Shown here piece by piece: positions 35,724-44,524 of a stretch of 64,000 bases of DNA. Within the stretch, counting starts at the first letter, position 1; each line of letters begins with the position of its first letter. Source of the DNA: JAFAXA01 sp963777325. Lineage in GTDB: Bacteria > Pseudomonadota > Alphaproteobacteria > Acetobacterales > Acetobacteraceae. The position numbers and the translations under genes are program-made. The notes beneath the pieces are model-generated. The model was not told the DNA's origin, ran no database searches, and saw only the letters and a list, made by a program, of their open reading frames with translations. The stretch spans positions 310,001 to 374,000 of the forward strand of contig CAVZQE010000020.1 of assembly GCA_963777325.1 (NCBI GenBank), given 5' to 3'.

Positions 35724-37961
35724 ATGACGACCGAGCAGCCCAGGATCATCTACACCTTGACCGATGAAGCGCCCCTGCTGGCGACCTACGCCTTTTTGCC
35801 CATCGTCCGCACCTTCACGGAGCCGGCGGCAATCGAGATCACCGAGAGCGACATCTCGGTGTCCGCCCGCATTCTGGCCGAATTTCCTGAGTACCTGACC
35901 GACGCGCAGAAGGTGCCCGACAACCTCGCCGAGCTCGGACGGCTGACGTTGCTCCCCGACACCAACATCATCAAGCTGCCCAACATCAGCGCCTCGGTGA
36001 ACCAGTTGATCGACGCCATCAAGGAACTCCAGGCGCGCGGCTTCAACATCCCCGACTTCCCGGAAAACCCGAAGACCACCGAGGAGAAAGCGATCCGCGC
36101 GCGCTACTCCAAGAGCCTGGGCAGCGCCGTCAATCCGGTGCTGCGCGAAGGCAACTCCGACCGCCGCGCGCCCCTGGCGGTCAAGCAATATGCCCGCAAG
36201 AACCCGCATCCGATGGGCGAGTGGAGCCAGGCGTCACGCACCCATGTGGCCGCCATGAAGACCGGCGACTTCTATCACGGCGAGAAGTCGATGACGCTGG
36301 ACAAGGCGCGCGACGTCAAGATGGATCTGGTCACGAAGAGCGGCGAGACTTTGGTGCTCAAGCCCAAGGTGTCCCTGCTGGCGGGCGAGATCGTCGACAG
36401 CATGTTCATGAGCAAGAAGGCTCTCTGCGCGTTCTACGAACGGGAGATGGAGGACGCGCGCAAAACCGGCGTGATGTTCTCGCTGCACGTCAAGGCGACG
36501 ATGATGAAGGTCTCGCATCCGATCGTCTTCGGATATGCCGTCCGGATCTTCTACAAGGAAGCTTTCGAGAAGCATGGCAGGCTGTTCGACGAGTTGGGCG
36601 TCAACGTCAACAACGGCATGGCCGATCTTTACGACAAGATCGCCGCCCTGCCCGTATCGAAGCACGAAGAAATCATCCGTGACCTGCACGCCTGCCACGA
36701 GCATCGTCCGGAGTTGGCGATGGTCGATTCGGCCAAGGGCATCAGCAACCTGCACGCGCCGAACAACGTGATCGTCGATGCCTCCATGCCGGCCATGATC
36801 CGCGCCGGCGGCAAGATGTGGGGCGCGGACGGCCGCCCGAAGGACACCAAGGCGGTGATCCCAGAAAGCACTTTCGCGCGCATCTATCAGGAACTCATCA
36901 ATTTCTGCAAAACGAACGGCAATTTCGATCCGGTGACCATGGGCACGGTACCGAATGTCGGCCTCATGGCCCAGCAGGCAGAGGAATACGGCTCGCACGA
37001 CAAGACGTTCGAGATCACGGAAGACGGCGAGGCCCGCATCGTCGACCTCGACACCGGCGAAGTGCTGCTGGTGGAGAACGTCGAGGCTGGCGATATCTGG
37101 CGCATGTGCCAGTGCAAGGATGCTCCGGTTCGCGACTGGGTCAAGCTGGCCGTGACCCGCGCCCGCAACTCCGGAATGCCCGCCATCTTCTGGCTGGACC
37201 CGTATCGTCCGCATGAAGCCGAGCTGATCAAGAAGGTCGAGACCTATTTGAAGGATTACGACACGACCGGTCTCGACATTCAGATCATGTCGCAGGTGCG
37301 GGCCATGCGTTACACGCTGGAGCGCGTCGTGCGTGGGCTGGACACCATCTCGGTCACCGGCAACATCCTGCGCGATTACCTCACCGACCTGTTCCCCATC
37401 ATGGAGCTTGGCACCAGCGCCAAGATGCTGTCGATCGTCCCACTCATGGCCGGCGGGGGCATGTACGAGACCGGTGCGGGCGGCTCCGCGCCGAAACACG
37501 TGCAGCAGCTCATCGAGGAAAACCACCTGCGCTGGGATTCCCTGGGCGAGTTCCTGGCGCTCGCCGTGTCCCTGGAGGAACTCGGGATCAAGACCGGCAA
37601 CGACAAGGCCAAGCTGCTTGCCAGGACGCTGGACGCCGCCACGGGCAAGCTGCTCGACAACAACAAATCCCCGTCGCGGCGCACCGGTGAACTGGATAAC
37701 CGCGGCAGCCAGTTCTATCTCGCCATGTACTGGGCGCAGGAAATGGCCGCGCAGACCGACGACCCCGCGTTGCAAGCCCGGTTCATGCCGCTGGCTCGGG
37801 CGCTGACCGAGAACGAGGAGACGATCGTTCGGGAGCTGTCGGCGGTGCAGGGGAAGCCGGTCGACATCGGCGGCTACTACCGGCCCGACCCCGAGAAGTG
37901 CAAGGCAGTGATGCGTCCGAGCGCGACGCTCAACGCCGCGCTGGCTGCCGCGCGCGAGTAG
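35724..37961 (+). CDS. icd: Isocitrate dehydrogenase (NADP+), monomeric type
   Basis: TCA-cycle enzyme that oxidatively decarboxylates isocitrate to 2-oxoglutarate. At 745 residues it belongs to the monomeric class, not the 400-residue homodimeric class. Family blocks are IIYTLTDEAPLLATYAFLPI at the N-terminus, SVNPVLREGNSDRRAP-like AVNPVLREGNSDRRAPLAVK, MGTVPNVGLMAQQAEEYGSH and NRGSQFYLAMYWAQE near the C-terminus. A strong AAGGAG (35710-35715) sits 8 bp before the ATG. It stands alone, preceded by a 275-bp gap with no clear promoter and followed by a convergent nnrD. Confidence 0.97.
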   Translation: MTTEQPRIIYTLTDEAPLLATYAFLPIVRTFTEPAAIEITESDISVSARILAEFPEYLTDAQKVPDNLAELGRLTLLPDTNIIKLPNISASVNQLIDAIKELQARGFNIPDFPENPKTTEEKAIRARYSKSLGSAVNPVLREGNSDRRAPLAVKQYARKNPHPMGEWSQASRTHVAAMKTGDFYHGEKSMTLDKARDVKMDLVTKSGETLVLKPKVSLLAGEIVDSMFMSKKALCAFYEREMEDARKTGVMFSLHVKATMMKVSHPIVFGYAVRIFYKEAFEKHGRLFDELGVNVNNGMADLYDKIAALPVSKHEEIIRDLHACHEHRPELAMVDSAKGISNLHAPNNVIVDASMPAMIRAGGKMWGADGRPKDTKAVIPESTFARIYQELINFCKTNGNFDPVTMGTVPNVGLMAQQAEEYGSHDKTFEITEDGEARIVDLDTGEVLLVENVEAGDIWRMCQCKDAPVRDWVKLAVTRARNSGMPAIFWLDPYRPHEAELIKKVETYLKDYDTTGLDIQIMSQVRAMRYTLERVVRGLDTISVTGNILRDYLTDLFPIMELGTSAKMLSIVPLMAGGGMYETGAGGSAPKHVQQLIEENHLRWDSLGEFLALAVSLEELGIKTGNDKAKLLARTLDAATGKLLDNNKSPSRRTGELDNRGSQFYLAMYWAQEMAAQTDDPALQARFMPLARALTENEETIVRELSAVQGKPVDIGGYYRPDPEKCKAVMRPSATLNAALAAARE

Positions 37962-37981
37962 CCGATCCGAGGCAGGCCGGA

Positions 37982-38001
37982 CTCTCGCCCGCGGGCGAGA
38001 G
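37982..38001. terminator. 20-bp perfect palindrome between icd and nnrD
   Basis: CTCTCGCCCGCGGGCGAGAG is a perfect palindrome able to form an 8-bp stem with a CGCG loop on either RNA strand. It lies 20 bp after the icd stop, between two convergent genes, as expected for a shared terminator, though no T-run follows. Confidence 0.5.
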
Positions 38002-38088
38002 ACAGGCGTTCGCGCGGTAAGGCAGCGGACGCCGTCTGGAAGCGCCGGACGCGAGCCTGGCGGGGCCGTCCGCGACCGATCGCCCCGC

Positions 38089-39588
38089 CTACACGGCCTC
38101 GGCGATCGCGCGCGGGATCAGCGCCGGCAGATCCTCGGCCAGCATCCCCGGTCCAGCCAGCAGCGCCGCACGCCCATGCACCCAGGCGGCGGCGGACGCG
38201 GCCTCCCAAGCCGGCATGCCCTGGGCGAGAAAGCCCGCGACGATGCCCGAGAGCACGTCGCCGGCGCCCGCCGTCGCGAGCCAGGGGGGCGCCGAGGCGT
38301 TGATGGTGGCGCGCCCGTCCGGCGCCGCGACAATCGTATCCGATCCCTTCAGCAGCACGACCCCGCCGGTCCGCTCCGCCGCACGGCGGGCCGCCGTCAG
38401 CCGGTCGTCGCCGGGGTCGCCGAACACGCGCGCGAACTCGCCGGAATGCGGCGTGAGCACGGCGACGCCCCGCAGCGCGTCCGGCTCGCCCGCGAACGCC
38501 GCGAATATGTCCGCATCGCCGACCACGATGCGCTTCGCGGCCAGCAGCTTGGGGAGCGCCTCCCGCGCCTGGTCCCGCCCGCAGCCCGGGCCGCACACCC
38601 AGACATGCCGCCGCTCGTCGGACAGCAGTTCGTCGAGCGGGGCGTCGCTCACGATGACGCCGGCCTCGCCGGTCCGGTAGATGTCGCCCCCCGACGCGGC
38701 GGCGATCGTCATCATGCCCGCGCCCGCCCGCCGCGCCGCCGCCGCCGCCAGGCGCGCGGCCCCGGTCATCGCCTTGCCGCCCAGCACCGTGACATGGCCG
38801 CGCGAGTATTTGTGGCCGCTCGCGCGCGGCTCGGGGATGCGCCACAGCACGGGATCGTTGGCGAAGGCGCGCGGCTGCACCGCCTCCAGCGCCCCATCCG
38901 GCATGCCGATATCGGCCAGCACGGTCTCGCCGCACAGATCCCGTCCGGGATTGAGCAGGTGCCCGGGCTTGAGGCGGACGAACGTCACGGTGAGTTCGGC
39001 CCGGGGCGCGAAGCCGCGCACGGAACCGGTGCCGCCGTCCACGCCGCTCGGCACGTCAACCGCGACCAGCCGCGCGGCGGCTCGCAGCGTGTCGGCGGCG
39101 ATGCCATCGACCTCCCGCGTCAGCCCCGCCCCGAACACGGCGTCGATGACGAGCGACGCCCGCCTCGCCTCCGCGGGCGAGAACGCGGCCGGCGGCCTAT
39201 GCCACCTTGCCGCCATTGCATGCACGTCGCTGCCCGGACGCGGCGGCGCGAGGGCGGCGGCCGTGACCGGCCAGCCTTGCTGCTGCAACAGCCGCGCGGC
39301 GACGTAGCCGTCGCCGCCGTTATTGCCGGGACCGCAGAGCACGAGCGTGCGGCACGGGCGCATCCGGCCCATGATGGCGCGCGCGACGGCCCGCCCGGCG
39401 TTCTCCATGAGTTGCCGGCCGGGAACGCCGAAGGCCGGCGCACGCGCATCCACCGCGCCCATTTCGGACGGGGTCAGGAGTTCAGGAGCGCGGTCGAAGC
39501 GGCGGGTCCAGGTCGGGTCGCCATGCTCGGACATTCCTTGCTGCATTTCGGGCGCCTTCGAGTGCGGTGTCATCAAGTCGATCCGCAT
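38089..39588 (-). CDS. nnrD: Bifunctional NAD(P)H-hydrate epimerase/dehydratase
   Basis: Metabolite-repair enzyme of 499 residues that restores damaged NAD(P)HX. The N-terminal YjeF epimerase domain shows LMENAGRAVA and CGPGNNGGDGYVAARLL. The C-terminal ribokinase-like ADP/ATP-dependent dehydratase shows VTVLGGKAMTGAARLAA, LTPHSGEFAR and the anion-hole ATAGAGDVLSGIVAGFLAQG. Both domains look complete. The start at 39588 is the first in the frame; an ATG 18 codons in (MSEHGDPTW) is an alternative. It is convergent with icd and has no obvious operon partner. Confidence 0.95.
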   Translation of the reverse strand: MRIDLMTPHSKAPEMQQGMSEHGDPTWTRRFDRAPELLTPSEMGAVDARAPAFGVPGRQLMENAGRAVARAIMGRMRPCRTLVLCGPGNNGGDGYVAARLLQQQGWPVTAAALAPPRPGSDVHAMAARWHRPPAAFSPAEARRASLVIDAVFGAGLTREVDGIAADTLRAAARLVAVDVPSGVDGGTGSVRGFAPRAELTVTFVRLKPGHLLNPGRDLCGETVLADIGMPDGALEAVQPRAFANDPVLWRIPEPRASGHKYSRGHVTVLGGKAMTGAARLAAAAARRAGAGMMTIAAASGGDIYRTGEAGVIVSDAPLDELLSDERRHVWVCGPGCGRDQAREALPKLLAAKRIVVGDADIFAAFAGEPDALRGVAVLTPHSGEFARVFGDPGDDRLTAARRAAERTGGVVLLKGSDTIVAAPDGRATINASAPPWLATAGAGDVLSGIVAGFLAQGMPAWEAASAAAWVHGRAALLAGPGMLAEDLPALIPRAIAEAV

Positions 39589-39684
39589 TAGAGATAGGTG
39601 ACGTTGTTACGGCAAATGCGGGGAATGCGCCTCGGGTGCCCCCGCCGCGCTGTTCGCGTCTGGGATCGGAACAGCGGGTGTCGG

Positions 39685-39893
39685 ATGGCGTTGAAGACGT
39701 GCCGAGACTGCGGCCAGACCGTTCCCACCGAAGCCGCTTCCTGGACTATCCGAAGACGGGCTTAGTCACTGCCCTTGAGCCCGATGCACAATACAGCAAC
39801 GGTTTTGGGGCCAGGGTCCGCGCGGAGGTGGTGTGCCAATACGGCCCCAACGGCGCCAGAGTTCTGGATGTGAGCCTCGAAAACGCGCGCTAG
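39685..39893 (+). pseudogene. Remnant of a zinc-ribbon protein
   Basis: From ATG 39685 the frame reads MALKTCRDCGQTVPTEAASW, the first half of a bacterial zinc ribbon with one CxxC pair, then soon meets a stop. In another frame the sequence continues FLDYPKTGLVTALEPDAQYS, NGFGARVRAEVVCQY and GARVLDVSLENAR to a stop at 39893, which resembles the C-terminal domain often found in such zinc-ribbon proteins (a DAQN-FGA-VR-C pattern). The second CxxC pair and the middle of the gene are missing. I read this as a gene with an internal deletion. Confidence 0.5.
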
Positions 39894-40103
39894 AGCATCT
39901 CCCGTCCGACCTCAATCGTCACGCTGTTGCGCGACGCGGGCGTGATCTGACTCAGACGGCTGGCCGGATCGAAGGCCAGCTTGGATAACCAAGATACATC
40001 GGGCGGCTTTAGGCACCCGACCGAGCTTGCTCCGCGTATTCCATGCTGCACTCATCCTGTGGATGACGGGACGCATCTTGTCGCGTCCCAGCCTTTTCAG
40101 AAA

Positions 40104-40394
40104 TCAGAACTCGCCCTTTGCCAAAGCCTCCCGCACCACGCGTTCGACACGGGCATTTTAGCCGGGGCCGGTCGCCCGGACGCCCTTCACCACGTCGGCA
40201 GCAAGTCGGAAGCCGATATGTACCTTGGGCCGTTCGGCCGGGGGGCGGCCCCGGCCGCGCTTCCACTCCGCGCAGACTTCCGGGTGCGCGTCCTTGAACG
40301 GGACGGAGCCGGCCGCCTCAGCAAGCGAAATGCCATGCTTCAAGCGGTAGCCTCGTCCTTCATTTCTGAATAAATGTTGCCACGTGATCCCCAC
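40104..40394 (-). pseudogene. Remnant of a BrnT-BrnA toxin-antitoxin module
   Basis: On the minus strand from 40394 the frame carries a short BrnT-like toxin N-terminus (YRLKHGISLAEAAG) joined directly to the C-terminal half of a BrnA-like antitoxin (PFKDAHPEVCAEWKRGRGRP, then KVHIGFRLAADVVKGVRATG). A TAA at 40158-40160 interrupts the antitoxin exactly where family members have Tyr (GYNARVE); after it the same frame continues NARVERVVREALAKGEF to a TGA at 40104. So the locus shows both an internal deletion removing most of brnT and a nonsense change in brnA. The assignment is from motif memory. Confidence 0.55.
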
Positions 40395-40418
40395 GCTGCA
40401 AGCGTCTTCGTGGCAACA
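40375..40418. repeat. 10-bp inverted repeat beside the brnTA remnant
   Basis: TGTTGCCACG (40375-40384) and CGTGGCAACA (40409-40418) are perfect inverted copies separated by 24 bp. They overlap the 5' side of the brnTA remnant and lie in an AT-richer patch. They might be an old operator, a mobile-element end or chance. Confidence 0.5.
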
Positions 40419-40622
40419 ATAAATCCTAGCCCCCGGCAGTCTGAGCGCCCTGCGTCATCCGCAAGCCGCCGGAACGGCACGGGAGTTGCGTAGCATACGG
40501 CGTGAGGACGCCCCCATTCCGCGACCTGCGCGGGGCTGATCTTCGCCGCGAGGAGGGCGTGTCGGCCGCCCAGCCTCGGACGCGATATGGCCGCCCGACA
40601 TTTCGGAGGATAGAAGACCCAT
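40419..40622. other. Leader region of the transglutaminase gene
   Basis: Non-coding stretch that links the decayed region (39.6-40.4 kb) to the intact genes starting at 40623. The only clear element is GGAGGA at 40605-40610, 12 bp before the transglutaminase ATG. I see no promoter I would defend. Confidence 0.4.
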
Positions 40623-41432
40623 ATGCAGATCCGCTGCGGCTACGAGATCTCCTATCAGAGCGACCAGTACACGCCGATGATGCTGATGCTGAGCGTGCAC
40701 CCGTCCCGGGCCGCCGACCTGCTCACGCCGGGCACGATCACCTTCACGCCCCCAGCCTCGGCGACACAGCACCAGGACATGTTCGGCAACACGCGCCTGC
40801 GCGTCATCGCGCCGCCCGGGCCTTTCACCATCGCGACGGACTTCACCATCCAGGACAGCGGCATGCCCGACGAATACGCGCCCGGTGCCTGGCAGCATCC
40901 GGTCGAGGAATTGCCGGACGAGGCGCTCACGTATCTCCTGGGCAGCCGCTACTGCGAAACTGACAAGATGTCCGAGATCGCCTGGTCGCTGTTCGGCCAT
41001 ACGCCGCCGGGCTGGGCGCGCGTGCAGGCGATCGTCGACTACGTCCACGACCGCATTGCCTTCGGCTATCCGTTCGCCCGCCCCACCCGGACGGCGTCCG
41101 AGGCGTTTGCGGAACAACAAGGCGTCTGCCGCGATTTTGCGCATCTCGCGGTGACGTTCTGCCGCTGCATGAACATCCCGGCGCGCTACTGCACGGGGTA
41201 TCTCGGCGATATCGGTGTGAAGCCGGTGGATGCGCCGATGGATTTCAGCGCCTGGTTCGACGTCTATATCGGCCATCGCTGGTACGCGTTCGACGCCCGC
41301 CACAACGCGCCGCGCGTCGGCCGCGTGCTAATGGCGCGCGGCCGCGACGCGACCGACGTCGCGATCTCGACCTCGTTCGGGTCGAGCCGACTCGCGGGTT
41401 TCACAGTGGTGACTGAAGAGGTGCAGTCGTAA
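40623..41432 (+). CDS. Transglutaminase-like cysteine protease-fold protein
   Basis: A 269-residue protein with an N-terminal beta-rich domain (TIATDFTIQDSGMPDEYAPG) and a transglutaminase-like core at about 130-235. The nucleophile is Cys169 in GVCRDFAHLAV, and the Asp of WYAFDARHN is present. The position usually holding the catalytic His (as in FHAW) reads FSAW (Ser209), which may be a subfamily trait. The substrate is unknown; such proteins are often peptidases or structural. It lies one base before the GTG of the next gene, so the two are probably co-translated. Confidence 0.85.
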   Translation: MQIRCGYEISYQSDQYTPMMLMLSVHPSRAADLLTPGTITFTPPASATQHQDMFGNTRLRVIAPPGPFTIATDFTIQDSGMPDEYAPGAWQHPVEELPDEALTYLLGSRYCETDKMSEIAWSLFGHTPPGWARVQAIVDYVHDRIAFGYPFARPTRTASEAFAEQQGVCRDFAHLAVTFCRCMNIPARYCTGYLGDIGVKPVDAPMDFSAWFDVYIGHRWYAFDARHNAPRVGRVLMARGRDATDVAISTSFGSSRLAGFTVVTEEVQS

Positions 41433-41433
41433 C

Positions 41434-42219
41434 GTGACCCCCCTACGCCTGCTCGCCCCCGACGAGCCCTCCCCGGTCTCGGTCCTCAATCCGGACGGAG
41501 CTTCGGATTTCGTGCTGACCGCCGACCACGCCGGCCGCCGCGTGCCCCGGCGCCTGGGCACGCTCGGCCTGCCGGAGCATGAACTGAGCCGCCACATCGC
41601 CTGGGACATCGGCATCGCGGGCGTGACCGAGCGGCTTTCGGCCGCGTTCGACGCGCCGGCGGTGTTTCAGGCCTATTCGCGGCTGGTGATCGACTGCAAT
41701 CGCGGCCACGGCGTCGACAGCTCGATCCCGACGGTCAGCGAGACGACGCGCATACCGGGCAACGAGGAACTCACCGAGCGGGACCGGGCCGACCGGCAGC
41801 GCGAGATCTTCGCGCCGTATCACGGGGCGATCCGGGCGCTGCTCGACGCCCGCGCGAAAGCGGGGCGCCGCACCGTATTAATCGCCATGCACAGCTTCAC
41901 GCCCGTGTTCATGGGCCAGCGCCGCCGGACCGAGATCGGCGTGCTGTTCAATCGCGACAACCGCCTCGCCCGCGCCCTTCTCGACGTGCTGCGCGGGGCC
42001 GGCGACATCGTGGTGGGCGAGAACGACCCGTACAGCGTCAGCGATCTCAGCGATTACGGCGTGCCCATGCATGGCGAGCGGCGCGGCATTCCGCATGTGG
42101 AGCTGGAGATCCGCCAGGATCTGATCGGAACGCCGGATGGGGAGAGGCATTGGGCCGACCGGCTGGCCCATCTGCTGCCGCTCGCGGACGGGCGCATCGA
42201 CGCGGGCCGGACGATCTGA
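41434..42219 (+). CDS. N-formylglutamate amidohydrolase-like protein
   Basis: Zinc-type amidohydrolase of 261 residues in the FGase family, whose founding member hydrolyses N-formyl-L-glutamate in histidine degradation. Visible motifs are FVLTADHAGRRVPRRLG, the SRLVIDCNRG block, IAMHSFTPVFMG and GIPHVELEIRQDL. Start is GTG at 41434, one base after the transglutaminase stop. No other hut gene is nearby, so the physiological substrate may not be formylglutamate. The same pair with a transglutaminase suggests a peptide or amino-acid modification role (inference). Confidence 0.82.
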   Translation: MTPLRLLAPDEPSPVSVLNPDGASDFVLTADHAGRRVPRRLGTLGLPEHELSRHIAWDIGIAGVTERLSAAFDAPAVFQAYSRLVIDCNRGHGVDSSIPTVSETTRIPGNEELTERDRADRQREIFAPYHGAIRALLDARAKAGRRTVLIAMHSFTPVFMGQRRRTEIGVLFNRDNRLARALLDVLRGAGDIVVGENDPYSVSDLSDYGVPMHGERRGIPHVELEIRQDLIGTPDGERHWADRLAHLLPLADGRIDAGRTI

Positions 42220-42296
42220 CGCTCCGCCCCGTGCCTTCGCGCGCCGCCCCGGCTAGACTGTCGCCACCCGATTCGGGTCGCGAAAGGCAGTTATTC

Positions 42297-42942
42297 ATGG
42301 CTACGGTCATCACTGTGGCGCAGCAGAAGGGCGGCGCCGGCAAGACGACGCTCGCGGTCAATCTCGCGGCGGCGCTCGCGCCGAACAAGCGGGTCGCCCT
42401 GCTCGACATCGATCCGCAGAAGAGTTCTCACGCGTTGGGCCAAGCTCCGGGCCGCCCGCTCCGGAGACTCCGTCCACGTCATCACCACCTCCGACGTCTC
42501 GGGCTGGCGGCTGCGCAACGAGCTGGAGAAGCTGAAGCGGGACCACGACATCGTCCTGATCGACAGCCCGCCACAGATCGACACCGACGCGAAGCTCGCC
42601 GTCCGGGGGGCCGATCTCGTGCTCGTGCCGGTGCAGCCGAGCCCGCCCGACATCTGGGCGGCGGAGGGAACGCTGAAGATCGCCGCCGACGAGGGGCGCC
42701 GGGTCAAGATCGTCATCAACCGCGCGCCGACCGGATCGAAGCTGCGGCAAGCGGTGGAGGCCGACATGGCGGCGCGCAAGCTGCCGGCGTTCAGGGCCGC
42801 GCTCGGCAACCGGACCGGCTACGCCAGCGCCTTTGCCGAGGGTCTGGGCGTGACCGAGGCGGCCCCGCGTTCGACGGCGGCGAACGAGATCCGACTCCTG
42901 CTCGGCGAGATCGAGCAGATGACGGCGAACCCCCCCCGGTGA
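42297..42942 (+). pseudogene. parA: ParA-family ATPase, broken by a 1-nt insertion
   Basis: Deviant-Walker ATPase of the ParA/MinD group. From ATG 42297 it reads MATVITVAQQKGGAGKTTLA with the Walker A KGGAGKTT, then LLDIDPQKS. It then leaves frame, and continues in the next frame as LTRWAKLRAARSGDSVHVIT, DIVLIDSPPQIDTDAKLAVRG and onward to the stop at 42942. Deleting one T in GAGTTC (42422-42427) restores a 214-residue protein of normal length. No parB or parS is seen, so it is an orphan ParA, not a partition locus. The downstream membrane-protein gene overlaps its stop (TGATG). Confidence 0.88.
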
Positions 42943-43400
42943 TGCCCGCGTCGGTCAGCCCTTGGGGCGCGGTGCTGGCGCTGCACATCCTGTGCGCGGC
43001 CATTTGGGTCGGCGGCATGGCGTTCGCCCTCTGGATCGTGCGGCCGAGCCTCGGCGTGCTCGAGCCGGCGCAACGGACGGCGGTGCTCAACCAGGTGTTC
43101 CGGCGGTTTTTCCGGATCGTCTGGCACGTCATGCCGCTGCTGCTGCTGAGCGGCTGGGCGATGCTGTTCGGCTATTTCGGCTCCGCCAACGTGAATTGGA
43201 CCGTGCATACAATGCACGGCCTCGGCCTCGTGATGGCGGCGATCTTCGTGTGGGTCGTTCTCGGCCCCTGGCCGAAGTTCCGCGCCGCCGTCAGCCCGGC
43301 CCGCGCGGCCGGCAGCGCCGACCGCATCCGCAAGCTGATCCTGGTAAACCTCGTGCTCGGCATTGTCACGGTCGTCGTCGCGGCCCTGGGCGCGCTTTAG
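42942..43400 (+). CDS. CopD-like four-helix membrane protein
   Basis: A 152-residue inner-membrane protein with four hydrophobic helices (about 8-30, 55-75, 85-106 and 132-151). The first carries ALHILCAAIWVGGMAF, and His residues occur in WHVMPLLLLSGWAM and MHGLGLVM, as in the copper-resistance D/DUF families with haem- or metal-binding histidines. The ATG at 42942 shares a base with the parA stop. Function is not established; an alternative label is conserved hypothetical membrane protein. Confidence 0.7.
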   Translation: MPASVSPWGAVLALHILCAAIWVGGMAFALWIVRPSLGVLEPAQRTAVLNQVFRRFFRIVWHVMPLLLLSGWAMLFGYFGSANVNWTVHTMHGLGLVMAAIFVWVVLGPWPKFRAAVSPARAAGSADRIRKLILVNLVLGIVTVVVAALGAL

Positions 43401-43401
43401 G

Positions 43402-44463
43402 TCACACGGTCCCGGGCTGGCTCTGAGCGAACGTGTTTTGGTCTTCCTGCATGCTCTCTGCTCCCGCCAGAATGGCGGGCTGGCTCGCGGGGGCCGCTTG
43501 CCCGGAGCGGCTCGACACGTCCGCGATGGCGCGGGCCACCTCCACGGTTGCGACGTGGTGGACCATATGGCCGATCCCCGGAACCACTTGCAGCTCACTG
43601 CCCGGAATAGCGTCATGCAGCCGCTCCGCATGACGGAAGCTGACGACCATGTCGCCCGCTCCGGCGATGATGGTGACCGGCATTCGCAGATCCTGGTATC
43701 GGGCGCGCAATCCGGCAGCGGACGGCATCATCAGCGCTCCATCCACGACCGTCGCCCGGATCTGAGACGGCCGCAGCGCCATGCCGGTCGAATACTCGGC
43801 CTGGAACCTGTCCGTCATCGACGCCGGGGCGAACATCATTCGTTTCGTAAGCGGCATGGTCAGCCAGCCGAAAACCGGCGAGATCGTATAGCGAAGCACG
43901 TCCCCTAGCACGGGGACGGCGCCCCCGGCCACCAGCAGCGAGTCGAGGCGCAGCGTCGGAAAGTAATAGCCGGAGAGCAGAACGAGCCCCGCCGCGTCGG
44001 ATGGGAACCGAGCCGCGTACGCAAGCGCAACCAGCGTTCCCCAAGAATGACCGACGACGACCGGCCGGACGACGCCGAGTTGGAGGACGGCCTTGTGCAA
44101 CAGATCGGCCTGTTCAGGCGCCATCCAGAACCGGAACCGGGGCCGTTCGCTGTAGCCGAAGCCGGGCCGGTCGAAGATGATGACGCGATGATCCCGGAGC
44201 AGCAGTTCCGCAACGCCGCTCGTATCGTAGTCGTCGCCGGTCACGGCGTTACCGTGCAGAAGGAGCACGGGCGGCCCGCTCCCCCGGTCGCTGTAATGCA
44301 GCCGAACCCCGTCCACTTCCATGAACGATCCCGCGGGGGGATGCTTGCGCTCCGTCCGGCGGGCGAGAACGTAGTTGAGAACAGCCAAGGCGATCAGAAG
44401 GACGAGACAGGCGAGCAGCGCGCCCTGCCATGCCGAAAGATGATGAAGGCTGGCGGCGTTCAT
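43402..44463 (-). CDS. Membrane-anchored alpha/beta hydrolase
   Basis: A 353-residue protein with one N-terminal transmembrane anchor (about 13-34) and an alpha/beta-hydrolase domain. The oxyanion loop is VLLLHGNAVTGDDYD, the nucleophile is Ser140 in VVGHSWGT, and the likely acid and base are Asp in IIAGAGDMVV and His in VPGIGHMVHH. The ATG at 44463 has AAGGA just upstream; the frame opens 17 codons earlier. It resembles haloperoxidase/esterase-like hydrolases. Substrate unknown. Its 3' end is 1 bp from the convergent membrane-protein gene. Confidence 0.85.
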   Translation of the reverse strand: MNAASLHHLSAWQGALLACLVLLIALAVLNYVLARRTERKHPPAGSFMEVDGVRLHYSDRGSGPPVLLLHGNAVTGDDYDTSGVAELLLRDHRVIIFDRPGFGYSERPRFRFWMAPEQADLLHKAVLQLGVVRPVVVGHSWGTLVALAYAARFPSDAAGLVLLSGYYFPTLRLDSLLVAGGAVPVLGDVLRYTISPVFGWLTMPLTKRMMFAPASMTDRFQAEYSTGMALRPSQIRATVVDGALMMPSAAGLRARYQDLRMPVTIIAGAGDMVVSFRHAERLHDAIPGSELQVVPGIGHMVHHVATVEVARAIADVSSRSGQAAPASQPAILAGAESMQEDQNTFAQSQPGTV

Positions 44464-44524
44464 GGCGGTTCCTTCAAAGTGGTGTCCGAGCCGACGGGGC
44501 GCCAAGCGCCGCACCGGCCTCCTT

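Noticed and set aside
39981..40373. Plus-strand 130-codon open frame
   Set aside because: No domain, and it lies opposite the brnTA remnant, which explains the sequence better.
42297..42942. Chromosomal parABS partition locus
   Set aside because: No parB gene or parS-like palindrome is visible beside the ParA-type ATPase.
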